A DNA stretch of 64,000 nucleotides, taken from NCBI GenBank assembly GCA_050084515.1, contig CM114273.1:13268001-13332000 (forward strand), in the 5' to 3' direction. Positions 46,133 to 58,406 of this stretch are shown here, in pieces. This stretch comes from Blasia pusilla. Lineage: Eukaryota > Marchantiophyta > Marchantiopsida > Blasiales. Position 1 is the stretch's first letter. Each line of letters begins with the position of its first letter. The position numbers and the translations under genes are program-made. Below the pieces are notes generated by a model. The model did no database searches. It worked only from the letters and a program-made list of their open reading frames with translations, and was not told where the DNA came from.

Positions 46133-49100
46133 TAAGATTTTTCATAATGTTATCTTTCATATGCTAAGGGTTTTTAGGTGTAAATTAGAGTGTTCTGAGC
46201 AAAGTCATGGGAGGAAGTGTGGCCACTCACAGAGGTTACTGTTGCATCCTACGAGAGCCCTTTCACAAGCATGAGATTGGGACCGTGAAGTCTGTGTAGA
46301 AGAGCTCAGAATCTTGACGATAATAATTTCAATTCCCCGGTGGTTTGGTGGAAGATCATTCGATAGTTCTGAAAGTGTTCCATGTGAACCACGCATCTAC
46401 AACCCATTTTGAAGCTTTCTCAGGTACACTCTCGTAGTTTTTTCATCATGTCATGTCTAGGTGTCAGTTTGTTATGCTTGTAGGAAATCTGGGATCCTTG
46501 TTCCTTTGGGAGTTTGGAGACAAGGTGATGGGCTGCACTTCCACTGTTGAATGAGACTTATGTGCTTGAGATTTACTTACATAGCCCAAGAGTTCAAGAT
46601 GGGTTTGAAGTTTGAGCGCGTCTTGAACTCCACAAAGTCACTCCTATAGAGACAACATTTTATTGGTGCAGAAATTGGCCTTCACCTATTTCGTGGATGC
46701 GTTTACAGCATGCACTTTCGGGAACAATTGTCATTATTTTTTCTTGTGTTGCACTAGTTGCCATCGAGTTCTTAATTTATGAGATACAGCTCAAGCATCG
46801 GTTCAACTTTTCTCTAAGGGATCTGAGTGACTCTTTATTTGGTTAAGCAGTGGAACCAGGTTGCTTTGGAGGGGGCAGGATGCATGTATTCCTGAACTAG
46901 TGTATTTCTGCAAATGGTAGCAGTGATGGTTCGCAGAATCATTTGGCATCGTTACTACGTGTGACCCTGCATTCTTTGTGAACATGACAGTTTTGGGGAA
47001 GAGGATTGAACTGTGGCTCTTTCGATTTGTCACAGTATATGTTCTTTTGAGTGAGACTATTTCAATGAACATTCCATACACAAGAGCTGCATTTCTCTGC
47101 TTGAAACTACAGAAATTAGGGCATTTTTCTAACGATTTTCTCAGTGAGAGATTATCGTATAAATCCTGTTTCATGCTTGGATGTTCTCAAAGTGCACCAG
47201 TTTTTGGAATCACAAACTGAATCTACCAGTTTTTGGACACCCAAACTGAACATTCCAAGTCTTGGTCTGAACTCTTGCCATCCAGAGCACATCTTATGCA
47301 CTAATGCTCACTCATCTTTGGATATGTGGGGTCTCGCTTTGGAATCGATTGAAAACAAAATTTGTCGAGAAAACCTAAAAATGATTGCAATGCGGTGATA
47401 TTCACGACCAGGATGGCTTGTGAAGAGGTAGAAGACCCTCATGAGGGGATGACAGAAGAAGCTGCAATACACCAGGTATGGATTTGTTATCATGAGAGTA
47501 CCACCTGTCTCGTGAAACTTTGTATCACTCTAACCAGAGTTGTCAGCTACTAGTATGACTGAAGAGAAGGCTGAACTGAATAAATGAGGCAGGAATTAGT
47601 AACAAGGACAACTTGCAATGGTCATTTCCTTACTGTACAGCCAATTGTCATCATCCCAGGCACCGGGAGGATCTGCTGTACCTGGAGATTGTAGGATGCC
47701 ACCAATCCCCTGACTGAAGGAATGTGTTGGGATCCCTTCATTATCTGCTCATTAGAGACGTAGGGGATCCTGATGGGCATTATAAGTAATGCAGTTTGGG
47801 CACATGAAATGAGAGAATCCTTGGGAAAATTGAAGGTTTTCTAGCCTTTGTTGCTAGTGCCTAATAGGCCCAATTACTACTGCAGCAGTATTATGAAACA
47901 AACGCGTCACTTTAAAATTTCACCCAGCGAGTGTCTAATGCTAAGTGAGTCACGAATCTCCAAGCAATCAAGAAGTGACAGAGAAGTCAAGTCTGTATCA
48001 CATGGGGTTATCGAAGGAGCCTTACATCTAGAGCGCCAACCGATGTTTGGAGTAGAAATCTCGCTCCCGAATAACATATTGCCAATCATGTGTATCGACA
48101 TTTAATGTTGATATAGTGACAGGGCTTCTCTGTTATCTTGTTCGTGTGTCATACTGAGTGGCAGTGTCAAAGCTGTCAGACAAGTGAATATCTCATTGAA
48201 CTGAAAAGGAGAGGAATAACCAGGCCCAACGCAGGACCATTTAAATTGAACGAGTATGCGGTCCTGGCCCTGGTTTGAGATATAAGGCCGAGAACATGAA
48301 GAGAATATAGTCAGAGGAACGAGTATGTTTGGAGGTTTGTTTGGACTTTCGGGAGTTAAAGAATACAGTCTATTAATAAATTACTAGTCTTTTAATGAGA
48401 GCAGGTACGATCCATCATTGGTCCCTTAAAACACTCATATCCATGGTTGAAAATATTGTAGAATATCTTGCATTCTGCAAGTTATGCGCAGTGGACTTGT
48501 TGTAGGGGTTGTAATTATCCACCCTTCATAAATGGACATGTTGTCAAAAGTCAAGACTTTCCTTTCAAAAAGAAAGCTGAAGATGTCGATGGGGAAAGGA
48601 AAGTTTGCATATCTACAAATTTACATTATTTAATGAAAAGTTCCTTTCTGATGATGTTCGATGGGGAAAGAAAAAGTTTGCATATCTACAAATTTACATT
48701 ATGTAACGAAGAGTTCCTTTCTGAATCCATCGAACACCTTAGAGATAACACTCGTGAATATGTGATTTGTAGATATATGAAGAGGTAGTGTTGATACATC
48801 TGAGTTATCAACAAAGAAGAAGCATGCAATGGAGTATAGGAAGATCTATACTAAAAGATGGGCAACTTCTTATGTGTTCAAAGGGACATTGTAACACTAA
48901 ATCTGAATAAACATCGTTTTATTACGAAGACAAAGTTCGAAAGGGAGGAACATATCATCTAAAAAGGCATGGAGGTAAGAAAGTAATTACTCAAAAAGGA
49001 ATGCCAAATGAACATGTTAGAAATCTGCACAAAGTGTAACTCAGCTAGCCGAGTTTTGCTATAACTCGTTTGAAATAAGTTTGATATGAACTTTAGAGTT

Positions 49101-49355
49101 GGTCAAACATGAGTCGGTGATGAGATGAGTGGCGATCAATCACTTTGACTCCAAGCATCAATAACACCTTTGTGATGCATTGCTGAAAATGGGGAATCGA
49201 GAGGATAAAGTGCCCAAAATTTTCATTACAAAAGTAATAAATCCATTCGTCTCATGTTCTATTGCAGAATTTACTCCTTGATTTGTGGTATTGCATCGGC
49301 TACAAAACCTTAAGTATGTGCAACCTAACATACCAAGTTGAACATATTGGATTGT
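46133..49355. other. V-ATPase 3' flank and intergenic DNA
   Basis: Several frames of 60-120 codons occur on both strands but none has a recognisable domain or plausible splice structure. Apart from the small tandem duplication at 48584 nothing was identified. Confidence 0.45.
48584..48727. repeat. Tandem duplication, two copies of 72 bp
   Basis: TGTCGATGGGGAAAGGAAAG at 48584 recurs as a close variant at 48656; both copies contain TTTGCATATCTACAAATTTA and end TTCCTTTCTGA. Confidence 0.85.
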
Positions 49356-49359
49356 CAAC

Positions 49360-50900
49360 CATCACATCACCCAATCGATGAAAGTCACCTCATCATATAA
49401 CAATATTAACTTGTCAAAGAGAGGTTGCTTGCGTAGTAGTAGGTAGGATATGTAGTTGTTCTTATCCAACCATGTAACTTGAAATACAAGCTCTTGATGA
49501 TATTTCTTCTTTAATTGCATCATAGGTCGTCGCTCCTTTTCCACCATATGCATATTAGTAAATGTGGATACCCTTTGCATCAATAGACTCCTCGCATATA
49601 CCAGTAGCCAAACCTCAAAGAGATGGATCATAAAGTCCAAGATGTAACTACAAAGTTGTTGAGAATATGCTCCATGGAAGATGAAATAGAAGAATAAGAC
49701 AATTTATAATAAGCCAAACCCCGAAGATCAATTTTTTGAAGTGGATCAAGCCCTTTTGTAATCAATTGAGTACAGGGGGTAAAACTTCTTGTATAGCAAG
49801 TGGAAGAAGAGCAAGGGCATGCATGGCTTCACGACAACTTATCATGCCCATTTCTTTTAGAGATGTGGCTAAAAGAAAACTCTTAGCCACATCAATGTGG
49901 CTATAAGTTTCTTTTACCCAATAACTTTTAGACACTATGAATTCAACCCGTAACCATTATGGTCTTTCCTCCAAAATCGCATGTATATCATCATAATTTT
50001 TGGGGAGTTTGGCTTTGGTCACCCTGATTATGACTCCAAAATTTCTTCAAGAAGATGCATCCATCTTAATGGAACCCATTGAAAGTACTCAAAGTGTTGA
50101 GTACATAAAGGCCACACCATGCCTCAAAAATAGAAAAAAGGGGGCATGCCCCCGCCGCCCTACCGACTAAACTCACAAACAACAAAGTTTATGCTTATAT
50201 CTATGGATATAAGCATAAACCGATTTAGAAGGAGGACTTATAATTGAGTATCATCAATAATAGAAGGGAATAAACAAGATGGAAATGCTTGGATGGATGC
50301 TTGGAGGGCACAAAAATGTGCAATGGAAATTAAAAAAGGTGATCCACCTTGAGGATCATCTTGATACGTATCATACACTGATTTGAGAATATTATATTCT
50401 AGAAGCAACAAGGTGAGAATAGATAATAGGCATATCATAGGCATAAAAGGATTGGACAAATGAAATGAAAATTGCTAGTAGTTCGCCCACAAAGCGTAGC
50501 TCCTCAAATATAGCCGCACAAGAAACTGAAGTAAATGCGATAGCCATATCAACTTATATTACTACCCAATATGGATGAATATCAAAAGTGGAGTATATCC
50601 TTTGAACCACTGCCTCACAACTACCAAGGATGGCCTCATTAAATTCATGAGGAACGAAGTGGGTGTTGAAGTTGGAGAAAAGTTGCAAGCAAGGGGATCA
50701 ACTAAGTAGTATAATATCTCTCCAATAGCTAAAGGGTTAACACCAAGAGGCTTATCCATAGCCAATAAATGAGAAGCCACCATGAGCCTAGAGATGGAGT
50801 ACGAGAAACGATTTGTCACAATATATGCACATATCTTATATAGAGAGATAAAGCCATTTGCTAAAGCTTTAGGGATAAAGTAGTTATGCAGATGAAAAAG
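49360..50900 (-). pseudogene. Decayed non-LTR-like reverse transcriptase
   Basis: Readable minus-strand blocks in order: DKPLGVNPLAIGEILYYLV (about 50700-50756), QVDMAIAF-like motif A near 50540 (in a broken frame, with a stop next to it), QDDPQGGSPFLISIAHF and FPSCLFPSIIDDTQ (50245-50360), and a C-terminal tail homologous to the better copy at 53387-54243. The order plGvrPiaigE, D..nAF, G-dP-gg, ADDT is that of an RT fold with DDT in place of the usual YADD. I take it for a LINE-like element, but no endonuclease or poly-A end was seen. Many stops make it non-functional. Perfect 15-bp hairpin arms lie at 50187-50201 and 50206-50220. Confidence 0.6.
50187..50220. repeat. Perfect hairpin, 15-bp arms, 4-nt loop
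   Basis: GTTTATGCTTATATC, loop TATG, then the exact reverse complement. A second, imperfect hairpin with arms of about 22 bp lies at 49870-49916. Both sit within the decayed RT copy. Confidence 0.8.
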
Positions 50901-51117
50901 AAACCATGCTTGATAGTATGCCTATTGATTAGAAAGAGGTATGAAAAAATGCCGTTACAAAATCCTCCAAGTAAAGTTGTAAGTCAAGATCCATTGTATA
51001 GTCTTCCATAAAAGAGTGTGAATCACCACTTGAAGAAGGGTGGAGATTTTTTGAGAGTGCCCATGTGTCCACACTTGGAATTGTTGGAGAAAGAACTTCC
51101 AATGCTTAAGAAGCACG

Positions 51118-51335
51118 TCAAAACTTATCAACTTGCCCCAAAATTAGTTCATGACCAGCCACTTTATCTAAGATAGTATCAGGAAAGGGCAGAGGGTGAT
51201 GATCCTTCAGGGTGGCTGCATTCACCTTCCTATAGTCTTGACATACCCTAATTTTGAACAGTATCCCAATCACTAGACATAAAACATTGAATATACAACG
51301 AAGTTTTTTCACAACCCATTGCATCTCCCCTTAGA
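51118..51335 (-). pseudogene. Ty3/gypsy reverse transcriptase scrap
   Basis: The minus strand reads IRVCQDYRKVNAATLKDHHP followed by LPFPDTILDKVAGHE, the well-known fingers/palm start of chromovirus-type gypsy RT. Only about 70 residues remain, and the catalytic YxDD part is absent. It belongs to a different gypsy family from elements A and B, whose equivalent motif is RMCGDYRPIN. Confidence 0.85.
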
Positions 51336-51339
51336 GGGA

Positions 51340-52145
51340 GATCCTAGGAGAACAAAAACCTATTGGAGAAAGAATAATAGGAAATACCAAACATAAACAT
51401 TAGTGGGATCATGTACTAACATTTCTAATGGAGAAAAACAATGCTTGTTAGGTGATGGGACGAAAAATATATGTGTTGAGTCTAGGATGATGAAGACTAG
51501 GATGGAAAGGGAGAAGGAGATCAATTTGGCTTAACCATGCTCCAACAATTTTTGTAGGGATTGCAATAAAAGAGAGTTTAAGATTAGGGATTAAAGGCCC
51601 ATGCATGGATTGCTGATACTGTTATTATCTTTTGATCCTAGTAGATTGCATACCACGAGGTATGTAAAAAAATCTTAGGCATATTTGTAGAAGAAGAATG
51701 GTTGCACAAGAAGGAGATGGGAGGTGTTGCTCGGATACGCATTGCTACAAACTATCTCTTGTTGTCACCGACTATAAACACATAAACACAAGATACCATA
51801 CTCAACCCCAAAATTTGAAATGGCTAATTCACATAGTGGCTATGGCCGCCCCACACACATAGACATAACATTGCACTCAAGCATCAAAACGTTTACAATT
51901 TTTTTGGCTTCCCAATCTACAACATCATGAAATCAGCTCCTTCATCCAACCTTCCTTCTGAAAATGGCAGTGAACATTATATAGCACATGGCCTCAACTC
52001 GTACGAAAAACTCAGCATTGGTTCCTTCCACATAAATTTTTTAACTTGCCACACAAGAAAATAAATAGCTCCAACATGTTTCCTAGAGCCCCAACATTAC
52101 GGACATGATCCTAATAACTTATATTCTACTCATCATGAAATCATC

Positions 52146-52148
<3 letters not shown>
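51340..52148. other. Intergenic DNA, no gene seen
   Basis: No recognisable coding or repeat structure between the gypsy RT scrap and the TC microsatellite. Confidence 0.5.

Positions 52149-52188
<40 letters not shown>
52149..52188. repeat. (TC)20 microsatellite
   Basis: Forty bases of uninterrupted TC dinucleotide repeat, adjoining a diverged gypsy LTR piece whose own sequence is CT-rich. Confidence 0.95.
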
Positions 52189-52189
52189 G

Positions 52190-52480
52190 TAGCTTGGGCT
52201 CACATACTACCGCTATGACTCTTGACCTATAGGCAATCGAGGGTCGCTTTCTAAAGTGGAAAGTCAACTATGCTCATGGTAGGAACTTACCCGAAATAAT
52301 AAGTTCTTCAATATAGCTCCAAATGAGCCAAAAACAAAAGAAAAACCTACTCTCTTAGGTTACTTGAGGCCTCAATAAATCATCCTCGATCTCTTGAGGC
52401 TCTTCTTCAATCTCTTGGAAGGCGTCCTACACATACTCCTCGATCCATTCTAAAAGACGTGATAGAGGTGATAATGGATG
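52190..52480 (-). repeat. Diverged LTR fragment of the A/B/C gypsy family
   Basis: Shares, in order and on the minus strand, the blocks seen at 55780-56035: GACTCTTGACCT, CTCCAAATGAGCCAAAA, AAACCTACTCTCTTAGG, GAGGCCTCAATA and TCTAAAAGACGTGA. Divergence is clearly higher than among the A, B and C LTRs, so this is an older insertion or a sister subfamily. Confidence 0.7.
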
Positions 52481-52489
52481 ACGATTTGA

Positions 52490-53255
52490 GGGTAAATAAG
52501 TTGGGGAAGGAGAATGAGGAAGAGGAGGGATAAGAGCTAGCAGCAAGGGTTCCAATGAAATATATGAGGATGATAAGGTAGTTAGATTTCCTAGTAATGG
52601 ATTGGGATTATGAAGAGCAATGGATTGAGTAAAAAAGATGGCGAAGAAATAAAACTAAGATAGGATAGAGATATAGATAGAGTAATGGATATATGAATAT
52701 CATGAAGAAAGTGATGAGATCTATGGTTAGAAGGAGAATAAGGGGAGAGGACGTGTAAAACAAGATTAGAGAGGAGATGGATTATCCAACTCCACATCAA
52801 CCATTGATGAAGGGGTGAGGTCATAATATCATGCCTAACATGTAGTAAAAATTTAAGTAAAGCAAGAAGAATCCTTTTATCCTAGTGAAATTACGTTTAG
52901 GGATAGATGAACTTAATTCATAAGAAGAGCAAGTCCAAAGATGCCAAGAACTTTAACAAACCCCAACAGATATGAAAAAAAAATTCCAAAATTAAAACTT
53001 TAGTAAAGGAACTAATTGAGTCTAAGATTGGAATATGAATGTAGTTAATGACACACCACTTGATGGTCCTCCACATTCCCCTCCTCTTCCCTTCCACATG
53101 ATTCTTGTATGAAATTTAAAAAAAAATTAAACCATAAAAATATGTAAAATAAAGTAAACATGTTATAAAATAAAAATTTCACAGCCAAAATTTTTAAAAA
53201 TTTTATTATGCTTTAATAATCAAATTGAAACGAAGCTTAATGGACACAATGGTGA
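52490..53255. other. AT-rich intergenic DNA, no gene seen
   Basis: The Ser-rich minus-strand frame at 52591-52824 is low-complexity and not supported as a gene. Confidence 0.5.
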
Positions 53256-53259
53256 AAGG

Positions 53260-53323
53260 TAATATCCACTTTATACTAAAAAAATCTCAAAAGAGGACGA
53301 CTTTTAGTATAAAGTGGATATTA
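53260..53323. repeat. Perfect inverted repeat, 22-bp arms, 20-nt loop
   Basis: Arms 53260-53281 and 53302-53323 are exact reverse complements. The loop-plus-right-arm block (AAAAGAGGACGACTTTTAGT and onward) recurs as a direct repeat at about 53350-53378, so the inverted and direct copies probably came from one local rearrangement. Confidence 0.9.
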
Positions 53324-53386
53324 GGAAGTGTAAAGTTGTTGGGCAAGAGCAAAAGAGGATGACTTTTAGTATAAAGTGAAGCTTGT

Positions 53387-54243
53387 GTGGTTGAAGGTAG
53401 GACATATAGTTGCTCTTGCCCAACAATGTACCTTGCAGAACATGCCACCGATGCTACCGCCTCTCTAATAACATCATGTGTGGCTGTTTGTTCTCCACCA
53501 TGTGCATATCAGAGAATATGGATAATCTTTGCATCAATGGGATCTCCCCATACACAATTCGGCATACCTAACAGAGAAGGATGGGGAAGTCCAAGGCGTA
53601 ATCGCAAAGCAATCGAGAATACACTTTGAGGAAGACGAAATGGAAGAATAACAGGATTTGTAGTAAGCCACGTCCACGCTCTTGTACCCGCCCATGAATG
53701 CAGACTAGCTCGATGAGTGTTAGAGGATGCCTTAGAGAAAATGCTGGAAAATTTTATTTCATGCAAATTCTCGGAGATATGCTCTTGAAGTCGATCAAGC
53801 CCTTTCATTATCAATTGACTAAAAGAGGATAGAATTTCTTGTGTAGCAAGAGGAAGAAGAGCTCGGGCAGATCTCAGTTGTTGTTGAAATAATTGGTTCC
53901 CCTCCTCTACATGGGCAACATGATCCATCAAGATAGGTGTATTTCCTTGGAGAAACCTGGAAGCCATAATCGGTGTTACCAATGCCCAACTCCCCAAAAA
54001 ATTTGTTAGAGCGGATGCGATTGTGGAGGAAAGCCCCATCTCTCCAAAAGAAATAGGCAAGATAGTTTGTCGCAAATCCAAGACAACATCCTCTCCCCCA
54101 AATGTATTAGGGTCAAGACGTTGACCAAAAGTTTCCAAAATAGAAGCGTCAAAAGAGGCCAATCGATATAAGAACCTTGAAGTGGGAGGACAAGTGCGAA
54201 GAAGATAGGAGGACGTAATAGAAAACATTGGGAGAGAATCCAT
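53387..54243 (-). pseudogene. C-terminal part of a non-LTR-like retroelement protein
   Basis: A frame of 244 codons (53509-54243) continues past a single TGA, in the same frame, to about 53387. Blocks include FGEMGLSSTIASAL with NFLGSWALVTPIMASRFLQG, WAGTRAWTWLTTNP, and SVFSIALRLRLGLPHPSLLG followed by a decayed Cys/His end (CVWGDPIDA, then HIL). The pattern RLRLGLP, then C-x-G-x-D, then H is the usual tail after an RT domain in some LINE-like elements. The palm domain is missing here. A worse copy of the same tail lies at 49360-49640, joined to RT motifs, which supports this reading. Confidence 0.6.
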
Positions 54244-54249
54244 AAGCCA

Positions 54250-55517
54250 CTTGGGGATCCCCTAGATGAGGTAACAAATGAAGCTATTCCACGTCTTTCA
54301 AAAGGGCCTCATCCAAGAATTTAGAGACATAGTCGATGAAGCCAATTGGGACCCCAAGAACCCTAACCCCTTCTATAGAGAGACACAAACTTTTCCACGA
54401 CGTCCTACTTTTCTTAATTTCTCTTCGTCTATGTTATTTTTTTGCAGAAACAAAAGACGAAACAATCCGGGCTTATCGTGCTCGTCCATCTGGCTACTAG
54501 CTATCGTCCATCCGAATACCGACTATCCCAGGTCAAAACTGGTTTGTGCCCAAGGTGGAGCTACTTACTTGAATTAATGGGAAACTTTGACATCCGTCCA
54601 CGTTTATCCACGTAAAAGCTGACGGAGGTCACGGAACTAACGGAGCCCACACTTCCATAATTGGACCTCTACCGCGAGAATTCAGGAACTTCTCTTACCC
54701 AATTCACATCACAGCAATATCCCGCCGTTTGGAGGGATATTGGAAGAATATGCTTCCTCCGTTCCGACTCTGGACAAGCTGGACCGGAACGGAGCATGGG
54801 TGAGGCCGGAATGGAGCCTCCAAATGGAGGGCTCCGTTTATGTGGCTTCTCCTCCGTTTTACTATTAAAAAAAGGGTGCGGGTCTTATTTAGGGTGAAGA
54901 GGCACTCTTATTTTTCTCTCTCCCATTTTGTGACAGTGAAGTTTCCAGAGAGCTCTTTTGCTCTTTTTTTTAGGATAAACTACGAAATATTATTGTGAGA
55001 GTGTACTAGATTAGGATAGTCGTATCTTTTTCGTCGCAAATTGTTACGCCTTGTCCTTATAGTCAAAATGACCGCAATGAGAAGATCTTCAAACATATTT
55101 TTTAATTTTTTAAAAGTCTACATGCAATATAAATTAAATCTCATTTTTTTATGAGTAGAGTCATTTGCACCATTCAATGAGGATTTGGATTATATTAAAG
55201 TGTTTTTGTGTGCTCTAGGTACGAGAAATATCTGCCCTACATGGAGAGGACTATTGACGTCTTAGAAAACATCGTGAGAGCACCGGCATGGGGCAACCCG
55301 CCTCCATACTCAATCCCTATAAAAAAATTGGGCTGCGTTTCCGTGCGCCACTCTTCCACATGAAAAATCGGCAAAGGAAACATCACAAGTAAGCGGCTCT
55401 TACTCTGGTGAGCACTCCCATGAACCGCTGAACGGGGAATAGGATCTCCAACCTGAAAAACCAGCAAGTGACCAGCGAGCTCCCCCATGAAGCTCTCTCA
55501 GTCACTCATTCTCTCTT
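54250..55517. other. Intergenic DNA between retroelements
   Basis: No gene seen. The block 54740-54850 repeats GGAACGGAGC/GGAATGGAGCC motifs. From about 55250 it forms the outer flank of element B's LTR. Confidence 0.45.
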
Positions 55518-56163
55518 TGTAAAATAAGATCCAATCTCTCTCACAACACCATAGTTCTCATATGTGTGCACTCTCACATGTCTCTCTCAATGTCAAACCA
55601 AACCCACTCTCCTAATGAGAGGCTTGGGTTACACTTACAAGGCAAGGGACCATAGCTCCGCCGCCTTGTGCCAAGAGGTTCAACAAAGAGAGAATAAGAT
55701 CTCAAGCTCTCTCTCCTTGAGGTATACCCCTCCCCTCTCCCAAACTCTCTCCATGATAACCTATGCTCCCAAGTCACCTCCTTGGCTCTTGACCTCATGT
55801 AGGAGGTCTAGGGCCACTTACCAAAATTAGAAAGTTAATAATATATTCAAAATGGTACTTACCTAAAATAGTAAGCTCCTCAATATGGCTCCAAATGAGC
55901 CAAAATGAAGGGGAAACCTGCTCTCTCACGTTTCATGGGGCCTCTATAGGTCATCCTCAACCTTCTGAGTCTCTCCTCCACTACTTGCGAAGACGCTCTA
56001 CTAGATCTCACCAATCTATCCTAAAAGACGTGACAGTTGTCGTGCGCATACACATCGCTACACAACATATATTGTTGTCATCGAACACACACACAAACAC
56101 GCACGATCCCATGCTAACTCATGGCATCCAAACAACGAGACAAGAAGTACCAAAATATCTCCA
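55518..56163 (-). repeat. LTR-like block at the 3' end of element B (blocks b then a)
   Basis: On the minus strand it runs block b (56163 to about 56037, TGGAGATATTTTGG to GCGCACGACA), two bases AC, then block a (about 56034 to 55518, TGTCACGTC to TTTTACA). It follows the purine tract AGGGGGG of element B. The order b-a is the reverse of that at 19903-20503 (a-b). Either the LTR is b-a with TG/CA ends, or this is the end of one LTR abutting the start of another. Confidence 0.65.
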
Positions 56164-56345
56164 ATTGCCCCCCTAGCTGGTGGTTAGGTCTCTCTAACTC
56201 CAGATAGCCATTTATCCCTACCTATCATGACATACATCTTTCGGACGCTAAGAGCAAGAAGTCCGGGTGCTCATGTGGCCGCATCGTTAGTCGCCTTCTT
56301 GTCATCCATGTCACAGACACAAGTTGGAATATAGAACTACCTACT

Positions 56346-56891
56346 CTATGTACATCTAGGACACATCCATTGTCCTTGAGGAACCCTAATGAGAGATGGC
56401 GTCAAGCATGCCATATGCCATCCTCTCGAACATCCATCATAGACTAGCATAGTGGTTGCACCACAGACAGAACAACACAACACACATTGCAAGCCTGCAG
56501 GAACTACTGCTAAGCTCGGATCAATTGTATCGTCAATGTTCGAAAGGTGACACGACGCACAGTTACGCATATGGTCCTTCCAAACCATACCATTGCGTCC
56601 CTCCAATAAGAGAACATCTGATATCAAAACCTCACGCACTCTCAAGATGTTGCGCCCGAGAGTCACATCCAACGTTGTGGGTGCCGTCTGTTGCAACGAG
56701 ACATAGTCTCCTTGATGAAACCTCCGGATAGTAGGTTGATAACCACCCCCCCGAATAGACGCATACCTCAATATATCCGGATGCTGCGCAATCGCCAAGT
56801 TCTCATACGCCATGGGCATCACTCTCTGAAACAATTCAGCCCTCTGAGAACATGCTCGTATCCATACATCATGGTCATCAAGATTCAACAT
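56346..56891 (-). pseudogene. Integrase C-terminus with PHD finger (element B)
   Basis: Open frame of 181 codons. Residues 1-70 are the integrase tail (FQRVMPMAYENLAIAQHP). Residues 136-180 are the PHD finger: C136, C139, Y151 where C is expected, C154, H159, C162, C177, C180, with the hallmark W before the last pair (QWMCPRC). The stop follows one residue later, so the finger is the very C-terminus of the polyprotein. Element A has Cys at the position that is Tyr here, so the family finger is C4HC3 and B has lost one ligand. In host proteins PHD fingers read H3 tails; a targeting role is inferred. Confidence 0.85.
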
Positions 56892-56903
56892 CTCACCAAC
56901 ATC

Positions 56904-57893
56904 TCAACGAATGGCCGTAGGTAAATCTGGCTCTCTGCCATACAAAAGCAAGTACGGTGAGAAAGACGATAAGGATGCCTGTCTATTGAATCTGTATCCC
57001 ATCGCCAACCACTGCAACTGGAGGTCCCTATGTCCTAGGTGACCTTTTTGCAAGCCATACTTGCGTAGTCCTTTCTTCACCGTCTGCACAACCCACTCTG
57101 CTAGTCCATCCGCCTCACGATGGTCTCGCGAAGTAGTGCGGTGGTCGATCAGTGCCTGATCACACAAGGCCTGAAACTCCCCGCGGAACTCTGTACCCTG
57201 GTCTCTCAACACCTCAGTTGATGTGCCGTAATGACTTAGCACTCAATCTAGGAAGGCATAGGCTATTCCCTCACTCGCTTTGTCAAGCAATGCAACCAAC
57301 TCTAACCACTTCGAAAAATGCTCGACCATCACCAACACATAACGACTATGGCGCTCTGTCAAAGGTTCAAGTCCTGCAAAATCCAAATTTCATCTATAAC
57401 CTAAACCCATGATCGGAAGTGGATGCAACTATGGAGTTGGATCATTGAACGATGCTTGGACTCGATCACACACCATGCATCTGGCAACAAATTGCTAAAC
57501 GTCACTCTGCATACCTCGCAACCAATACTGAATCTAGAGCAAGTTGTACTTCTGCTTCACTCCAAAATGACCCAACTCCTCGTGGGCATGACGCAACAAA
57601 CGTGCTCTTTGCGAAGGATGAGGCACTACACGCACTCTACCATCCTCCCACACACGCAACACATGTGTCCCCTCCCACCGGAACCGTCTGGCTCGCTGTA
57701 GGATCCAATCCCGCTCTCTAGCATCCACTATGCTCACGACGTTGCCAGTACGCAGGTACTCCAAGACCACTCCATTGTCATGAATATCTTGGCCACATGT
57801 CGTCTCTTCACCGGCCTCTGGATCTAAGGACTCTCCATCACACCTCCCCATCGAAGTCTCAGAAATGTGGTTCTCCATAGCCAACAAGCCCAA
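56904..57893 (-). pseudogene. Gypsy integrase zinc domain and catalytic core (element B)
   Basis: The frame 57534-57893 ends with the zinc-binding start (LRHAHEELGHFGV). After a shift, about 57300-57480 gives a CMVCDR-type zinc end and the first core Asp region with VMVEHFSKW. The frame 56904-57242 gives EVLRDQGTEFRGEF (second Asp), then EADGLAEW with the catalytic Glu, and FSPYLLLYGREPDLPTAI. All three catalytic residues are therefore visible, unlike in element A, but two breaks split the protein. Confidence 0.85.
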
Positions 57894-57999
57894 ATAGGCT
57901 CACGCATGCCATCCTGGCACCAACTCCTCATCACTCTTACCATGCCAATGAGCTCTAGTCGCATCTCGCTGACTCAAGCATAGATTACGGCTCAAACCA

Positions 58000-58406
58000 T
58001 GTGCATCCTAGTTGAGCATCTCAAGTTTATGCACCACCTAGAAGTCATACTCCTACAATAAAAGAGCCCACCTTGCAAGCTTCCCTGTAAGCTTGTCGGA
58101 CTCCATCAACCACTTAAGTGATTGATGATCAGTAATGATGGTAAACGGATTTTCGAATAGATAACATCTTAAATGTGCGATAGCCCACACTGCAGCCAAG
58201 CACTCATCCTCATACGAGCTATACTTTGCCTCTGCAGCGTTGTTCAAGCGACTAGCGTAAGCCACCATAAACTCTCTATCATCATCGTCATGCTGGGTGA
58301 GCACGGCTCCAAGCCACAACATGCTCCAATCGGTATGCAACTGGAAAGGACGCCCCCTAATCTGTCTCCTCAATATTGGCGCGAACATCAATCTGTCCTT
58401 GAGCAT
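58000..58406 (-). pseudogene. Gypsy RNase H (element B)
   Basis: The frame 58053-58406 reads PFQLHTDWSMLWLGAVL, YASRLNNAAEAKYSSYEDEC (the second acidic residue region) and FTIITDHQSLKWLM. The domain end falls past a stop near 58053. RNase H degrades the RNA strand during reverse transcription. It directly follows the RT after a frame break at about 58590-58410. Confidence 0.85.

Noticed and set aside
49870-49916. microRNA precursor
   Set aside because: The imperfect hairpin has a loop of only two bases and lies in a decayed retroelement; a plant precursor would need a longer stem with a clear duplex.
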